Below the pieces are notes generated by a model. The model was not told the DNA's origin. It searched no databases and saw only the letters and a program-made list of their open reading frames with translations. Position numbers and translations under genes: made by a program. Below are positions 45,305 through 53,397 of a stretch of DNA of 64,000 bases, piece after piece. The first letter of the stretch is position 1, and each line of letters begins with the position of its first letter. Origin of the DNA: Phycisphaerae bacterium (GTDB taxonomy: Bacteria > Planctomycetota > Phycisphaerae > SM23-33); NCBI GenBank assembly GCA_009783465.1, contig WRDM01000001.1, positions 1 through 64,000 of the forward strand, written 5' to 3'.

Positions 45305-46856
45305 CGCCCGCGTCTACGCCCGCAACGTGTTCGCCAACTGGTTCGGCTATGCTGCCAATCTGGCCGTCATGTTTTTCCTCACGCCCTTCGTCATCACCAC
45401 GCTGGGCGACAAGGTCTACGGCGTCTGGACACTGCTGGTCCTGCTGACGGGCTACATGGGCCTGGTCGAACTGGGCGTCCGCAACGGCATGGGGCGGTTC
45501 GTCAATTATTACCTGGGCAAGAAAGAGCCCGACAAGGTTAACGGCATCATCTCCACGGCGATGGTGATTTTTCTCGGCTGCGGCGTGCTGCTGCTGATTG
45601 CCGCGTTGACGCTGGGGCATTTTTTCGGACAGTTGTTTCCCAAGACGCCGCCGGAGATGCTTGGCAGCGCCCGGCTGGCGATTTTGTTGATCGCGGCCAA
45701 TTTGTTCATTTCGTTTTATTGCGCGGCCTTTTTGCAGGTATTGGCCGCCCACGAGCGGTTCGAGATTTCCAACGGCATCAATCTCGGCGTGCTGCTATTG
45801 CGCGCGACGGCGACGGTGGTGTTGTTGCGGTACGAGGGAATGGACGACGGTGGCCGCGTGCTGATGCTGGCGTGGATCACGCTGGGCGCGGGCGTGATTC
45901 AGTTGGTGGCGCAGGCGGGGGCGGCGTGGCGGATCTTTCCCGCGCTGCGGATTTCGCCGAAGCTGGCGTCGCGGGCGTGTTTCCGCGAGCTGTACGCGTT
46001 CAGCATCTGGGCGGCGGTCAGCAGCGTGGCCTTGCAGGTGCTGTATTGGTTCGACACGCTGATCATCGGCGTGGTCCTGGGGCCGGCGATGGTGACGTTG
46101 TACTCCATCGGCGGCATGTTCGTCATTTACGGACGCGGGCTGGTCACGGAATGTTCGACCCCGTTCGCCCCGCAGATCATCAAGGATTGTGCCACGCGGA
46201 ATTTCGCCAACATCCGCCAATTGGCCGCCCGGGCCACCGCGATGGTCATGGGCCTGAGCGTGCTGCTGTTCCTGGGTTTTGTGTTTTTCGGCGAGGAGTT
46301 CATCCGGCTGTGGATGATGGACAGCAAAAAGGGCGACGAGTACGCGACGTTCACGAAGTATCAGGACAGTTACAAGGTGATGGCGGTGTTGGCGTTGGCG
46401 CAGCTGGCATCGACCTCGACGATCGTGCTGGGGCACGTGTTCAGCGGACTCAACCGCGTTCGGTTGTCGGCGATGCTGATGGTGGCCCAGGCGGTCGTGA
46501 ACGTGGCCTTGACGCTGACGCTGCTGCTGGTGGGCCTTGGCCTGGTGGGCGTGGCGGCGGGCAGCGCCATTCCGCGGGCCCTGTTCGCGATCCTCAGCAC
46601 GGTGATCGTGCTGAACTGGATCGGTTCGGGATTCAAGGAATTCGCGAAATCGTATCTGGCGTGGTGGGCGGCCCTGGCGGCGGCGTTTGGGGCAGCGTGT
46701 TGGGTGGTGGTCACGTGGATGCCCCACGGCACGTGGCTGTGGTTTGCCGCCAAGATCGCTGTGGCCGTCGCGGTGTATGCTCCGCTGGTCTGGTTCTTCC
46801 TGCTGACCCCCGACGAACGCGCCATGATCAAAGCCAAACTGCCGGGACGGAGATGA
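45297..46856 (+). CDS. Polysaccharide flippase (Wzx-like, MOP superfamily)
   Basis: A 519-residue integral membrane protein with about 12-14 helices, starting MGNARVYARNVFANWFGYAA. FFLTPFVITTLGDKVYGVWT and the long alternation of hydrophobic segments fit a Wzx-type undecaprenyl-linked oligosaccharide flippase. The ATG at 45297 overlaps the previous stop by eight bases and has AAAGGGG upstream. Confidence 0.88.
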   Translation: MGNARVYARNVFANWFGYAANLAVMFFLTPFVITTLGDKVYGVWTLLVLLTGYMGLVELGVRNGMGRFVNYYLGKKEPDKVNGIISTAMVIFLGCGVLLLIAALTLGHFFGQLFPKTPPEMLGSARLAILLIAANLFISFYCAAFLQVLAAHERFEISNGINLGVLLLRATATVVLLRYEGMDDGGRVLMLAWITLGAGVIQLVAQAGAAWRIFPALRISPKLASRACFRELYAFSIWAAVSSVALQVLYWFDTLIIGVVLGPAMVTLYSIGGMFVIYGRGLVTECSTPFAPQIIKDCATRNFANIRQLAARATAMVMGLSVLLFLGFVFFGEEFIRLWMMDSKKGDEYATFTKYQDSYKVMAVLALAQLASTSTIVLGHVFSGLNRVRLSAMLMVAQAVVNVALTLTLLLVGLGLVGVAAGSAIPRALFAILSTVIVLNWIGSGFKEFAKSYLAWWAALAAAFGAACWVVVTWMPHGTWLWFAAKIAVAVAVYAPLVWFFLLTPDERAMIKAKLPGRR

Positions 46857-46885
46857 CGCAGGGAAACCGCGCCGAAATGGCTTAT

Positions 46886-47003
46886 TTTTCGGCTGTAGGC
46901 TGTGGGCTGTAGGCTGTGGGACAGGTTTATGAAGGATTTGGCCTAATCATTCATAAGCCTACCCCTACAGCCCACAGCCTGCAGCCCACAGCCTTTTCGC
47001 CGA
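46886..47003. repeat. Tandem GGCTGTA inverted repeat, family E variant
   Basis: Left arm GGCTGTAGGCTGTGGGCTGT, right arm CTACAGCCCACAGCCTGCAG, spacer of about 40 bases itself palindromic (TTTATGAA/TTCATAAG). It interrupts the otherwise tight operon after the flippase. Confidence 0.85.
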
Positions 47004-47055
47004 AGAACGGACGATTTAGATGCGATGGCCCACCGTCGACAGCCGATAAGTAAAT

Positions 47056-48375
47056 ATGCGAAACGTCCTGATGTTGACATTTTTTTGGCCGCCGAAGTAC
47101 CAGTCGGGCATCTGGCGGCCTATGAAGTTCGCCAAGTACATGCCCCAGCACGGCTGGAAGCCGACGGTGCTGACCGCGAAATTTCCGCTCGACAAGGACG
47201 CGCCCTGCGTGCGCGAAGACAACATTCCGCCGTGCGAAGTGATCCGGGTCGAACCGAACTCTGACCGCACGCTGGCCAGAGCGATGAGCTGGGCCGTCTG
47301 GCCGATGGCAAAACTCCTCGGCAAAAACCGGCAGTGGGTCGAGGATGCGCTCGAGTGGCGGATGGCATGGTCGCTCCAGTGGCCTGACCGAGGCACGTCG
47401 TGCAACCGTTGGATGATACCCATGTTGTCCAACGCGATGGACCTGCTGGCGGGCGACCGGTTCGACGCGGTGTACGTCACCGCGCCGCCGGTGCAATTGA
47501 CCCTGGTGGCCGCCGTGCTGGCGATGCTGCGCCCGAAGCCGATCATCATGGATCTGCGCGACCCCTGGACACAGGAGTTTCAGTACACCCAGCGTGGGTT
47601 TCGCCGCGGGGTGGATGAGTGGGTCGAAAAGAGCTGCCTGCGGCGGTGCGACCGCATCGTCACCGTCACGCCGATGCAAACGGCGGATCTATCGAGGCTG
47701 TACCCGGAACTTACCGGCAAACTGCGGTGTATCACCAACGGGTTCGATCCAGAGGATATCCTTCCCCGGAACGTTCGTGTCCCGGACGGACGGTTGATCG
47801 TGACGTACTGCGGAATGTCGTATGAAAAACTGGACCAGGTGACGCAGGCCGTCCGCCTGGCATGCCAGCGCCGCGAAGCGTTTCGCGAGCAGTTCGAAAT
47901 GCGTTGGATCGGCCCGCAGCCGCGCCACCCGTCCGCGGAGGAAGTGGCCCCCATCAAATACCTGGGGATTTTGCCGAAAAACGACGCGATGCGCATCACG
48001 CAGGAAACCGATGTGTTGTGGTTCGAAGTGCCGATCAACGGCCACAGCCGATATATCTATCCCGGAAAAATGTTCGAGTACATGGTCATGGACCGCCCCA
48101 TTATCGGCACGATTCCCGAGGGGGCGTGCATGGAGAAGCTGCTGCATCCGATGGGCTATTGCCGCTTCTGTTATTCGCGCGATCCGGAAAAAATGGCGGC
48201 ATTGCTCGATCAGGTGTTCGACGACTGGCAGGCGGGCAAGCTGGCCGGCGGCGCGAGCGCGGAGGCGCGGGCGGAACACGTCCGCCGATTCCGCCGCGAC
48301 GTGCTCACCGGGCAGTTATGCGACGTACTAAATGAGGTGACCCGTGGCAGCCGACGGCGACATGACTGTCCTTGA
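47056..48375 (+). CDS. Glycosyltransferase, GT4-like
   Basis: 439 residues. The N-terminal half starts MRNVLMLTFFWPPKYQSGIW and carries AVYVTAPPVQL and IIMDLRDPW. The C-terminal half has IVTYCGMSYEKLDQVTQA and YPGKMFEYMVMDRPIIG, typical of GT4 enzymes that act on lipid-linked intermediates. It overlaps the next gene by 32 bases. Confidence 0.85.
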   Translation: MRNVLMLTFFWPPKYQSGIWRPMKFAKYMPQHGWKPTVLTAKFPLDKDAPCVREDNIPPCEVIRVEPNSDRTLARAMSWAVWPMAKLLGKNRQWVEDALEWRMAWSLQWPDRGTSCNRWMIPMLSNAMDLLAGDRFDAVYVTAPPVQLTLVAAVLAMLRPKPIIMDLRDPWTQEFQYTQRGFRRGVDEWVEKSCLRRCDRIVTVTPMQTADLSRLYPELTGKLRCITNGFDPEDILPRNVRVPDGRLIVTYCGMSYEKLDQVTQAVRLACQRREAFREQFEMRWIGPQPRHPSAEEVAPIKYLGILPKNDAMRITQETDVLWFEVPINGHSRYIYPGKMFEYMVMDRPIIGTIPEGACMEKLLHPMGYCRFCYSRDPEKMAALLDQVFDDWQAGKLAGGASAEARAEHVRRFRRDVLTGQLCDVLNEVTRGSRRRHDCP

Positions 48376-49477
48376 GCCGGCCTCGGCGAAATCCGCCGTG
48401 TGCGCGGGCTGTGCGTCGCCGCTCCCCGCGGCGGGCGGAGAGGCTGCGCGCGGCAAATGTCCCGCGTGCGGGCTGCGGTGGAATGCCGCCGCCGAAGGCC
48501 GAGATCACACCGAGGATATCGCCAACTGCCGCGAGCCACTCGCGTGGCTTCGCGATCGGTTGGCCGGGGCGGAAGAGGTTGCGATCGACACCGCCAACGG
48601 CGATTGGCCGTTGCACCGCGATCCGACGACGACGCGGTGGATGTTCACGCCCCGCGCGCTGCTGCACACGATCGAACGCGGCGGCGGCTGGAGCGCGGAA
48701 CTGCGAACGAGCGGCTGGCGCAGCCGCCTGCCCCGCCTGCGCTGCCGCGTGCGACGCGGCGAAGGGCCCGCGTATACGGGCGGCATCAGCCTGGTGACGT
48801 TGTCCTGCGATCGCGACGCGCAGGAGACGATGCGGATGGTGCTGGAACTGGCCCCCGCGTTCGCCGAGACGGTCGTGCTGTTCGACGGCGAGGCCGTGCC
48901 CGCGTCCCTGGAGCCGCTGGCGGGCATGTCGCGGGCGCCGAATGTGAAGCTGTTCGCCAGGCCGTTGGGAAAGGATTTCGCCGCGCAGCGCAACGCGGCC
49001 ACCCGATTGGCGTCGCGCGACTGGGTGCTTCACCTGGACGCCGACGAGCGGCCCTCGCCGGCCATGCTGGCGGCGCTGCCGCATCTGACCGCCCTGGGCG
49101 AGCGCCACGGTTTTTTGACGATCGGCGTGCCGCGCGTCACGCTGGTGGACGGCCACGCCCTGCCGGGCGACGCGATGGACGACCCACAGTACCGCCTCCA
49201 TCACCGCCTCGAGCGCTGGGTGCGGCCCGTGCACGAGCGGCCGCGGTCGTTCGTACAAAACTGGCGGCGGGCATGGATGGTGGATTATCGCCCGGACGTG
49301 TATTTTCACCATTTGACCCAGACGCGATTTTTGGCTGAAAAAAGCGAATTTTATAATGCGATTCACGAAGGCGCCGGCGACATCGACGGCCTGCGGCAGC
49401 TTCACGACGCGCCGCGGCACGACGACGACCCGGGCGACATCGAGGCCCAGGGCCCGACAACGAGAGACGATTCATGA
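48344..49477 (+). CDS. Zinc-ribbon plus GT2-like glycosyltransferase
   Basis: 377 residues. Residues 20-48 form a CxxC...CxxC zinc ribbon (CAGCASP and CPACGLR). Then comes a piece like the tail of a methyltransferase (WMFTPRALLHTIERGGGW), and from about residue 150 a GT2-like domain (ISLVTLSCDRDAQE, DWVLHLDADERPSP with the metal-binding DxD). The GT2 core is short, so activity is uncertain. The GTG start at 48344 follows GAGGTG. It overlaps the next gene by four bases. Confidence 0.7.
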   Translation: MAADGDMTVLEPASAKSAVCAGCASPLPAAGGEAARGKCPACGLRWNAAAEGRDHTEDIANCREPLAWLRDRLAGAEEVAIDTANGDWPLHRDPTTTRWMFTPRALLHTIERGGGWSAELRTSGWRSRLPRLRCRVRRGEGPAYTGGISLVTLSCDRDAQETMRMVLELAPAFAETVVLFDGEAVPASLEPLAGMSRAPNVKLFARPLGKDFAAQRNAATRLASRDWVLHLDADERPSPAMLAALPHLTALGERHGFLTIGVPRVTLVDGHALPGDAMDDPQYRLHHRLERWVRPVHERPRSFVQNWRRAWMVDYRPDVYFHHLTQTRFLAEKSEFYNAIHEGAGDIDGLRQLHDAPRHDDDPGDIEAQGPTTRDDS

Positions 49478-50613
49478 GACTATGCATCGCGACACGAACC
49501 GCCTTTGTCAGCGGCGGCGAGACCATGCTGCTGCGGTTGGCGAAGGAGTTGGCCAACCTGGAGCACACGGTGTGCGTCGTCTGCCCGGCCGGCTCGAAGG
49601 CGTACGAATTTTTCGCCGACAACAAATTGACGGTCGAGGGCGTCGATCTGCACCTGACGGACTGGCGTCATCCGCTACGGTTTTTCGGCAGTGTTCGCGC
49701 GTTGCGGAAGATCATGAGGACGCACCGCGTGGAGGTCGCCCACGCCAACGATCTCTCGACGATTCAGCCGCTCGGCTGTGCGTGCCGCAAAGAAGGCATT
49801 CCCGTGGTGGTGCACGTCCGGCAGACGGTCAAGCCTGGCGGGCCCGAGTGGTACTTCAAGTACGGCGCGGATCATGTCATTGCCGTGTCGGAGTACATCA
49901 AGCGTCACCTGGTGGAGACGTCGCCGGCGGTGTTCGAGGGCAGGACGAGCGTGTCGCTGGACGGCATCACCGTGGGTCCGCCCGCCGACGCCGACGCCAA
50001 ACGCCTCGCCCGGCAGACGCTGGAGATTCCCGAGGACCGCTTCGTATTCCTCTATGCCAACCAGTTCAACGAGGTCAAGGGGCTGCCGGATCTGATCCAG
50101 GCCGTCGCGCTGCTGCCCGAGGCCCTGCGAAGCCGCCTGCTGCTGTGCGCGGTGGGCGACGACGTGCAGACCGGCGGCGTGTATCGCGAAAACATGATGC
50201 AGTTGGCCCGCGACAAAGGCGTGGCGGAGTGGATTCGTTTTCCGGGCTATCGTCGCGACGTGCCCACGTGGATCGCCGCGTGCGACTGGTGCGTCTCGCC
50301 GTCGCTGGTGGAGCCTCTGGGCACGACGGTCATCGAGTCGCTCTCGTCGGGCAGGCCCGTGATCGGCACCCGCGTCGGCGGCATTCCCGAGATGGTGCTG
50401 GAGAATCAGACGGGGCTGCTGGTGGACGGCGGCCAGCCCGAGCAGTTGTCGGCGGCGATGGCGAAGGCGTTGGCCCAACCGGAGCTGGCCGTCACGCTGG
50501 GCCGCGGCGCGCACGAGTTCGCGCGGCAACAGTTCACCATCGAGCGGCACGCGCAGGAGATGCTCGCGATTTATCGGCTCGCGATAGCCAGCCGGGCGAA
50601 GGGAGGCCGCTGA
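49474..50613 (+). CDS. Glycosyltransferase, GT4 family
   Basis: 379 residues. GGETMLLRLAKELANL, then FLYANQFNEVKGLPDLIQAV and SLVEPLGTTVIESLSSGRPV with the catalytic E-x7-E motif, and GGIPEMVLENQTGLLVDGG. A GT-B retaining enzyme that probably adds a sugar to the repeat unit. Overlaps both neighbours (ATGA and TGATG). Confidence 0.88.
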   Translation: MRLCIATRTAFVSGGETMLLRLAKELANLEHTVCVVCPAGSKAYEFFADNKLTVEGVDLHLTDWRHPLRFFGSVRALRKIMRTHRVEVAHANDLSTIQPLGCACRKEGIPVVVHVRQTVKPGGPEWYFKYGADHVIAVSEYIKRHLVETSPAVFEGRTSVSLDGITVGPPADADAKRLARQTLEIPEDRFVFLYANQFNEVKGLPDLIQAVALLPEALRSRLLLCAVGDDVQTGGVYRENMMQLARDKGVAEWIRFPGYRRDVPTWIAACDWCVSPSLVEPLGTTVIESLSSGRPVIGTRVGGIPEMVLENQTGLLVDGGQPEQLSAAMAKALAQPELAVTLGRGAHEFARQQFTIERHAQEMLAIYRLAIASRAKGGR

Positions 50614-51785
50614 TGTCGAACGCCCACACCGACCCCTGCACGGACCGCCCGCGATTGCTGGCGTTTTCGCAGGTCTATCCGCCCCACGTCGGCGGGTCGG
50701 GGCTGTGGATGTACCGCCTCGTGCAGGCCTGGCCAGGCCCCGTGACGACGCTGTGCCAGGAACATCCACTCTTCCGCACGGACGAGCGCCAGGGCGACAA
50801 CCGGATCCGCCGCATCCCGTTCAATTTCCCCAGTTGGGCGCCCGACACGCTGACCTCGCTGAAGTCCTATTGGACGGCGACGCGGGCCCTCAAGCGGGAG
50901 ATCCGCGCCGACAGGCCAGCGGCTGTGTTGTGCGGCCGGGGCATCCCCGAAGGCGTGGCGGCACGTTGGGTAGGCCGTGTGCCGTACGTGAGCCTGGCGC
51001 ACGGCGAGGAGATCACGACGTGCCTGACCTCGCGGAAGTTGCAGTCCCTGCTGCGTTATTCGTACCGCGGCGCGCGGTTGGTTATCGCCAATTCCAGCAA
51101 CACGCGGCAGTTGGCGATACAGGCCGGGGCGAACCCCGACCGGTGCATCGTCATTCCGCCAGGCGTGGACTCGGCGGCGCTGCGTCCCAGGCCCGCCGGC
51201 GAGCTGCCCTGGCCGATTCCGCCGGGCGCGATGGTGGTCGTCACGGTCGGTCGACTGGAGCCTCGAAAAAATCAGGTCGGCGTGATTCACGCAGTCGCCA
51301 AACTGGTCGCGGAGGGATATAACATTCATTACGTGATCGCCGGCACGGGCGTCGGCAAGGACGCCGTGGAACGGGCCGTCGCGGACACGGGCATGGCCTC
51401 CCACGTGACGCTGGTGGGCGAGGTCTCCGACGCCGACGTCCGCGCGCTGTACCATCGGTGCGACGTCTTCGCCATGCCCAGCGTCCAACACGGGCCTTCG
51501 ATCGAAGGATTCGGCATCGTCTTCCTGGAGGCCGCCGCCGCAGGAAAACCCGCCATCGCGGGCACCGCGGGCGGATCGGGCGAAGCCGTCGTCCACGACA
51601 CCACAGGCCTCGTCGTCGACGGAACCGATATCGACGCGATCTATTCCGCGTTGGCGACGTATTACGATCATCCTGAACTTCGGCACGCGCATGGCCGAAA
51701 GGGGCAGGAGCGGGCACAACAGGAGTTTGACTGGGCTATCGTGGCCAAACGGGCCAACGACGCCATTCTGGCATCCATACGATGA
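50613..51785 (+). CDS. Glycosyltransferase, GT4 family
   Basis: 390 residues starting at an ATG overlapping the previous stop (TGATG). LLAFSQVYPPHVGGSGLWMY in the acceptor domain, VTVGRLEPRKNQVGVIHAVA at the donor-domain start, and EGFGIVFLEAAAAGKPAIAG carrying E-x7-E. A second in-frame start much further upstream lies inside the previous gene and is rejected. Confidence 0.88.
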   Translation: MSNAHTDPCTDRPRLLAFSQVYPPHVGGSGLWMYRLVQAWPGPVTTLCQEHPLFRTDERQGDNRIRRIPFNFPSWAPDTLTSLKSYWTATRALKREIRADRPAAVLCGRGIPEGVAARWVGRVPYVSLAHGEEITTCLTSRKLQSLLRYSYRGARLVIANSSNTRQLAIQAGANPDRCIVIPPGVDSAALRPRPAGELPWPIPPGAMVVVTVGRLEPRKNQVGVIHAVAKLVAEGYNIHYVIAGTGVGKDAVERAVADTGMASHVTLVGEVSDADVRALYHRCDVFAMPSVQHGPSIEGFGIVFLEAAAAGKPAIAGTAGGSGEAVVHDTTGLVVDGTDIDAIYSALATYYDHPELRHAHGRKGQERAQQEFDWAIVAKRANDAILASIR

Positions 51786-53086
51786 AGCATTTTATTTTCC
51801 TAGCCCTGACGACGCTGATCTGTTCCTACAGGTCCATCACCGACCCCTTCTGGGGCGTGGCCCTGTATTACCTGTGGAGCGTTCTCCGCCCGCAGTTCGT
51901 CTGGGACTGGGCGCTGCAAGACTACCCGGAGATGCGGTGGTCGCTCATCGCCGCCCTGGTCACGATGGTCGCGACGGTCGTTCGGTTCGGTCATCTCGAC
52001 CAGCCCAAGGTCAACAAAAATTTCGTGCCGCTGCTTCTGGCATTCGGCATGTGTATTTTGGGCAGTTATCTCACCGCGCGCAACGCGGAGGTGGCCGCCG
52101 AGCCGGGTCGGGAATACGCCAAAATTCTCGTCATGATGATGCTCGCGGCGCTGCTGATCACCCATGCCAAGCACCTTCGCGTTCTGGCGTTTGTCATATT
52201 CGGCTCGTTGATCTACATCATTTACACCATCAACTTCATGTACGTGTTCGAGGGCAGGCTCCAGGTGTTGACCACCGGGTTCTGCGGCCTGGACAACAAC
52301 GGCGCGGCCCTGATGATGGCGATGGTGATTCCGTTCTGTTATTATCTGTTCCAGGCGGAGCATCGCTGGTGGCGGTGGGGATTCCTGATCTGTCTGCTGC
52401 CGGCGGCGCACGCGGTGATGTTGACGTACTCGCGTGGCGCGATGCTCAGTTCGATTCTGGCGTGCGCGGGCATGGTGATCATGCAGAAGAAGCATCGCTG
52501 GAAAACGATCGGCATGGCGTTGGTGATGGGCTTCCTCATGCTGTCGATGGCGGGCGAGAGCGTGCGCGAACGCTTCCTGTCCATCAAGGAACGCGATCAC
52601 GACGAGTCGGCGCAGTCGCGGTTCGGCAGTTGGGCCGCCGGCATGCGAATCGCCTTCGACAACCCCGCTTTCGGCGTCGGGCTGCGAAACAGCAACGGCA
52701 TCATCTACATGTACGGCGCCGACATGGAAGGCCGAACCGTCCACAATCTGCTGATCCAGATGGCCGCCGACAGCGGGCTGCCCTGCGTGACCATCTACCT
52801 GCTGCTGTACTTCTCGGCGATGATCTGGGCATGGAAAGGCGCCACCCTCGTCCGAAACCACACCACCTCCGAACAACGGTGGCACCACAACATCTCGCTG
52901 GCGTGTTTCTGGAGCCTGGGCCTGTTCCTGGTCGGTTCGTTCTTCCTGTCGATGGAGACGTTCGAGCCGCCCTACCTGCTGATCGTGATGGCCGCCACGT
53001 CGCAGAAACTCGCCGAAGGCATGACCGACGCGACGCCCGAAGCGGAAATCCTGGAAGCCATCCCCGAGGCGGAAGCGGCGTCGTGA
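51782..53086 (+). CDS. O-antigen ligase / Wzy-like polymerase (exosortase-associated type)
   Basis: A 434-residue integral membrane protein with about ten helices. FCGLDNNGAALMMAMVIPF and MLTYSRGAMLSSILA are typical of the O-antigen ligase superfamily, and the HNLLIQMAADSGL loop follows. It resembles the putative O-glycosylation ligase of exosortase A loci. ATGA overlap with the preceding glycosyltransferase. It is the likely polymerase or ligase of the locus. Confidence 0.87.
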   Translation: MKHFIFLALTTLICSYRSITDPFWGVALYYLWSVLRPQFVWDWALQDYPEMRWSLIAALVTMVATVVRFGHLDQPKVNKNFVPLLLAFGMCILGSYLTARNAEVAAEPGREYAKILVMMMLAALLITHAKHLRVLAFVIFGSLIYIIYTINFMYVFEGRLQVLTTGFCGLDNNGAALMMAMVIPFCYYLFQAEHRWWRWGFLICLLPAAHAVMLTYSRGAMLSSILACAGMVIMQKKHRWKTIGMALVMGFLMLSMAGESVRERFLSIKERDHDESAQSRFGSWAAGMRIAFDNPAFGVGLRNSNGIIYMYGADMEGRTVHNLLIQMAADSGLPCVTIYLLLYFSAMIWAWKGATLVRNHTTSEQRWHHNISLACFWSLGLFLVGSFFLSMETFEPPYLLIVMAATSQKLAEGMTDATPEAEILEAIPEAEAAS

Positions 53087-53137
53087 AGCACGAAAAACCG
53101 CATAAAACGGACACGGTAGCATCGTTGCAAGAATTTT

Positions 53138-53284
53138 CGCTCATTCGACTTCGCGAAGACCGAGCGGGATTACGCGGATTGAAAAATTAAGTTTTTTCCA
53201 TGCGTATCACACGTTCCGTACGGTAATTCTGTAATCTGTTAATCCGTGTAATCCCGCTCGGTCTTCGCGAAGTCGAATGAGCGC
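53138..53284. repeat. Long inverted repeat, family D copy 2
   Basis: CATTCGACTTCGCGAAGACC on the left and its complement on the right, with GGGATTACGCGGATT and AATCCGTGTAATCCC between. It separates the ligase from the next gene (gap 53087-53397). Confidence 0.85.
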
Positions 53285-53397
53285 GAACGCCAAAATAACC
53301 GATCATATAGTATATATGGAGAGGCCAGGACCGGCTGGGCCTGGGCTTGGCGTGTTTTGACAAAAGACGTTTTGATGGGTGACGAGGAATCGCAAGG

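Noticed and set aside
45048-46856. Longer flippase starting at 45048
   Set aside because: The first 83 codons are an out-of-frame reading of the preceding glycosyltransferase. The ATG at 45297 has a Shine-Dalgarno and the family start.
49356-51785. An 809-codon frame starting inside the zinc-ribbon/GT2 gene
   Set aside because: Only its last 390 codons are a glycosyltransferase. The first part is out of frame with the real genes above it; the true start is the ATG at 50613.
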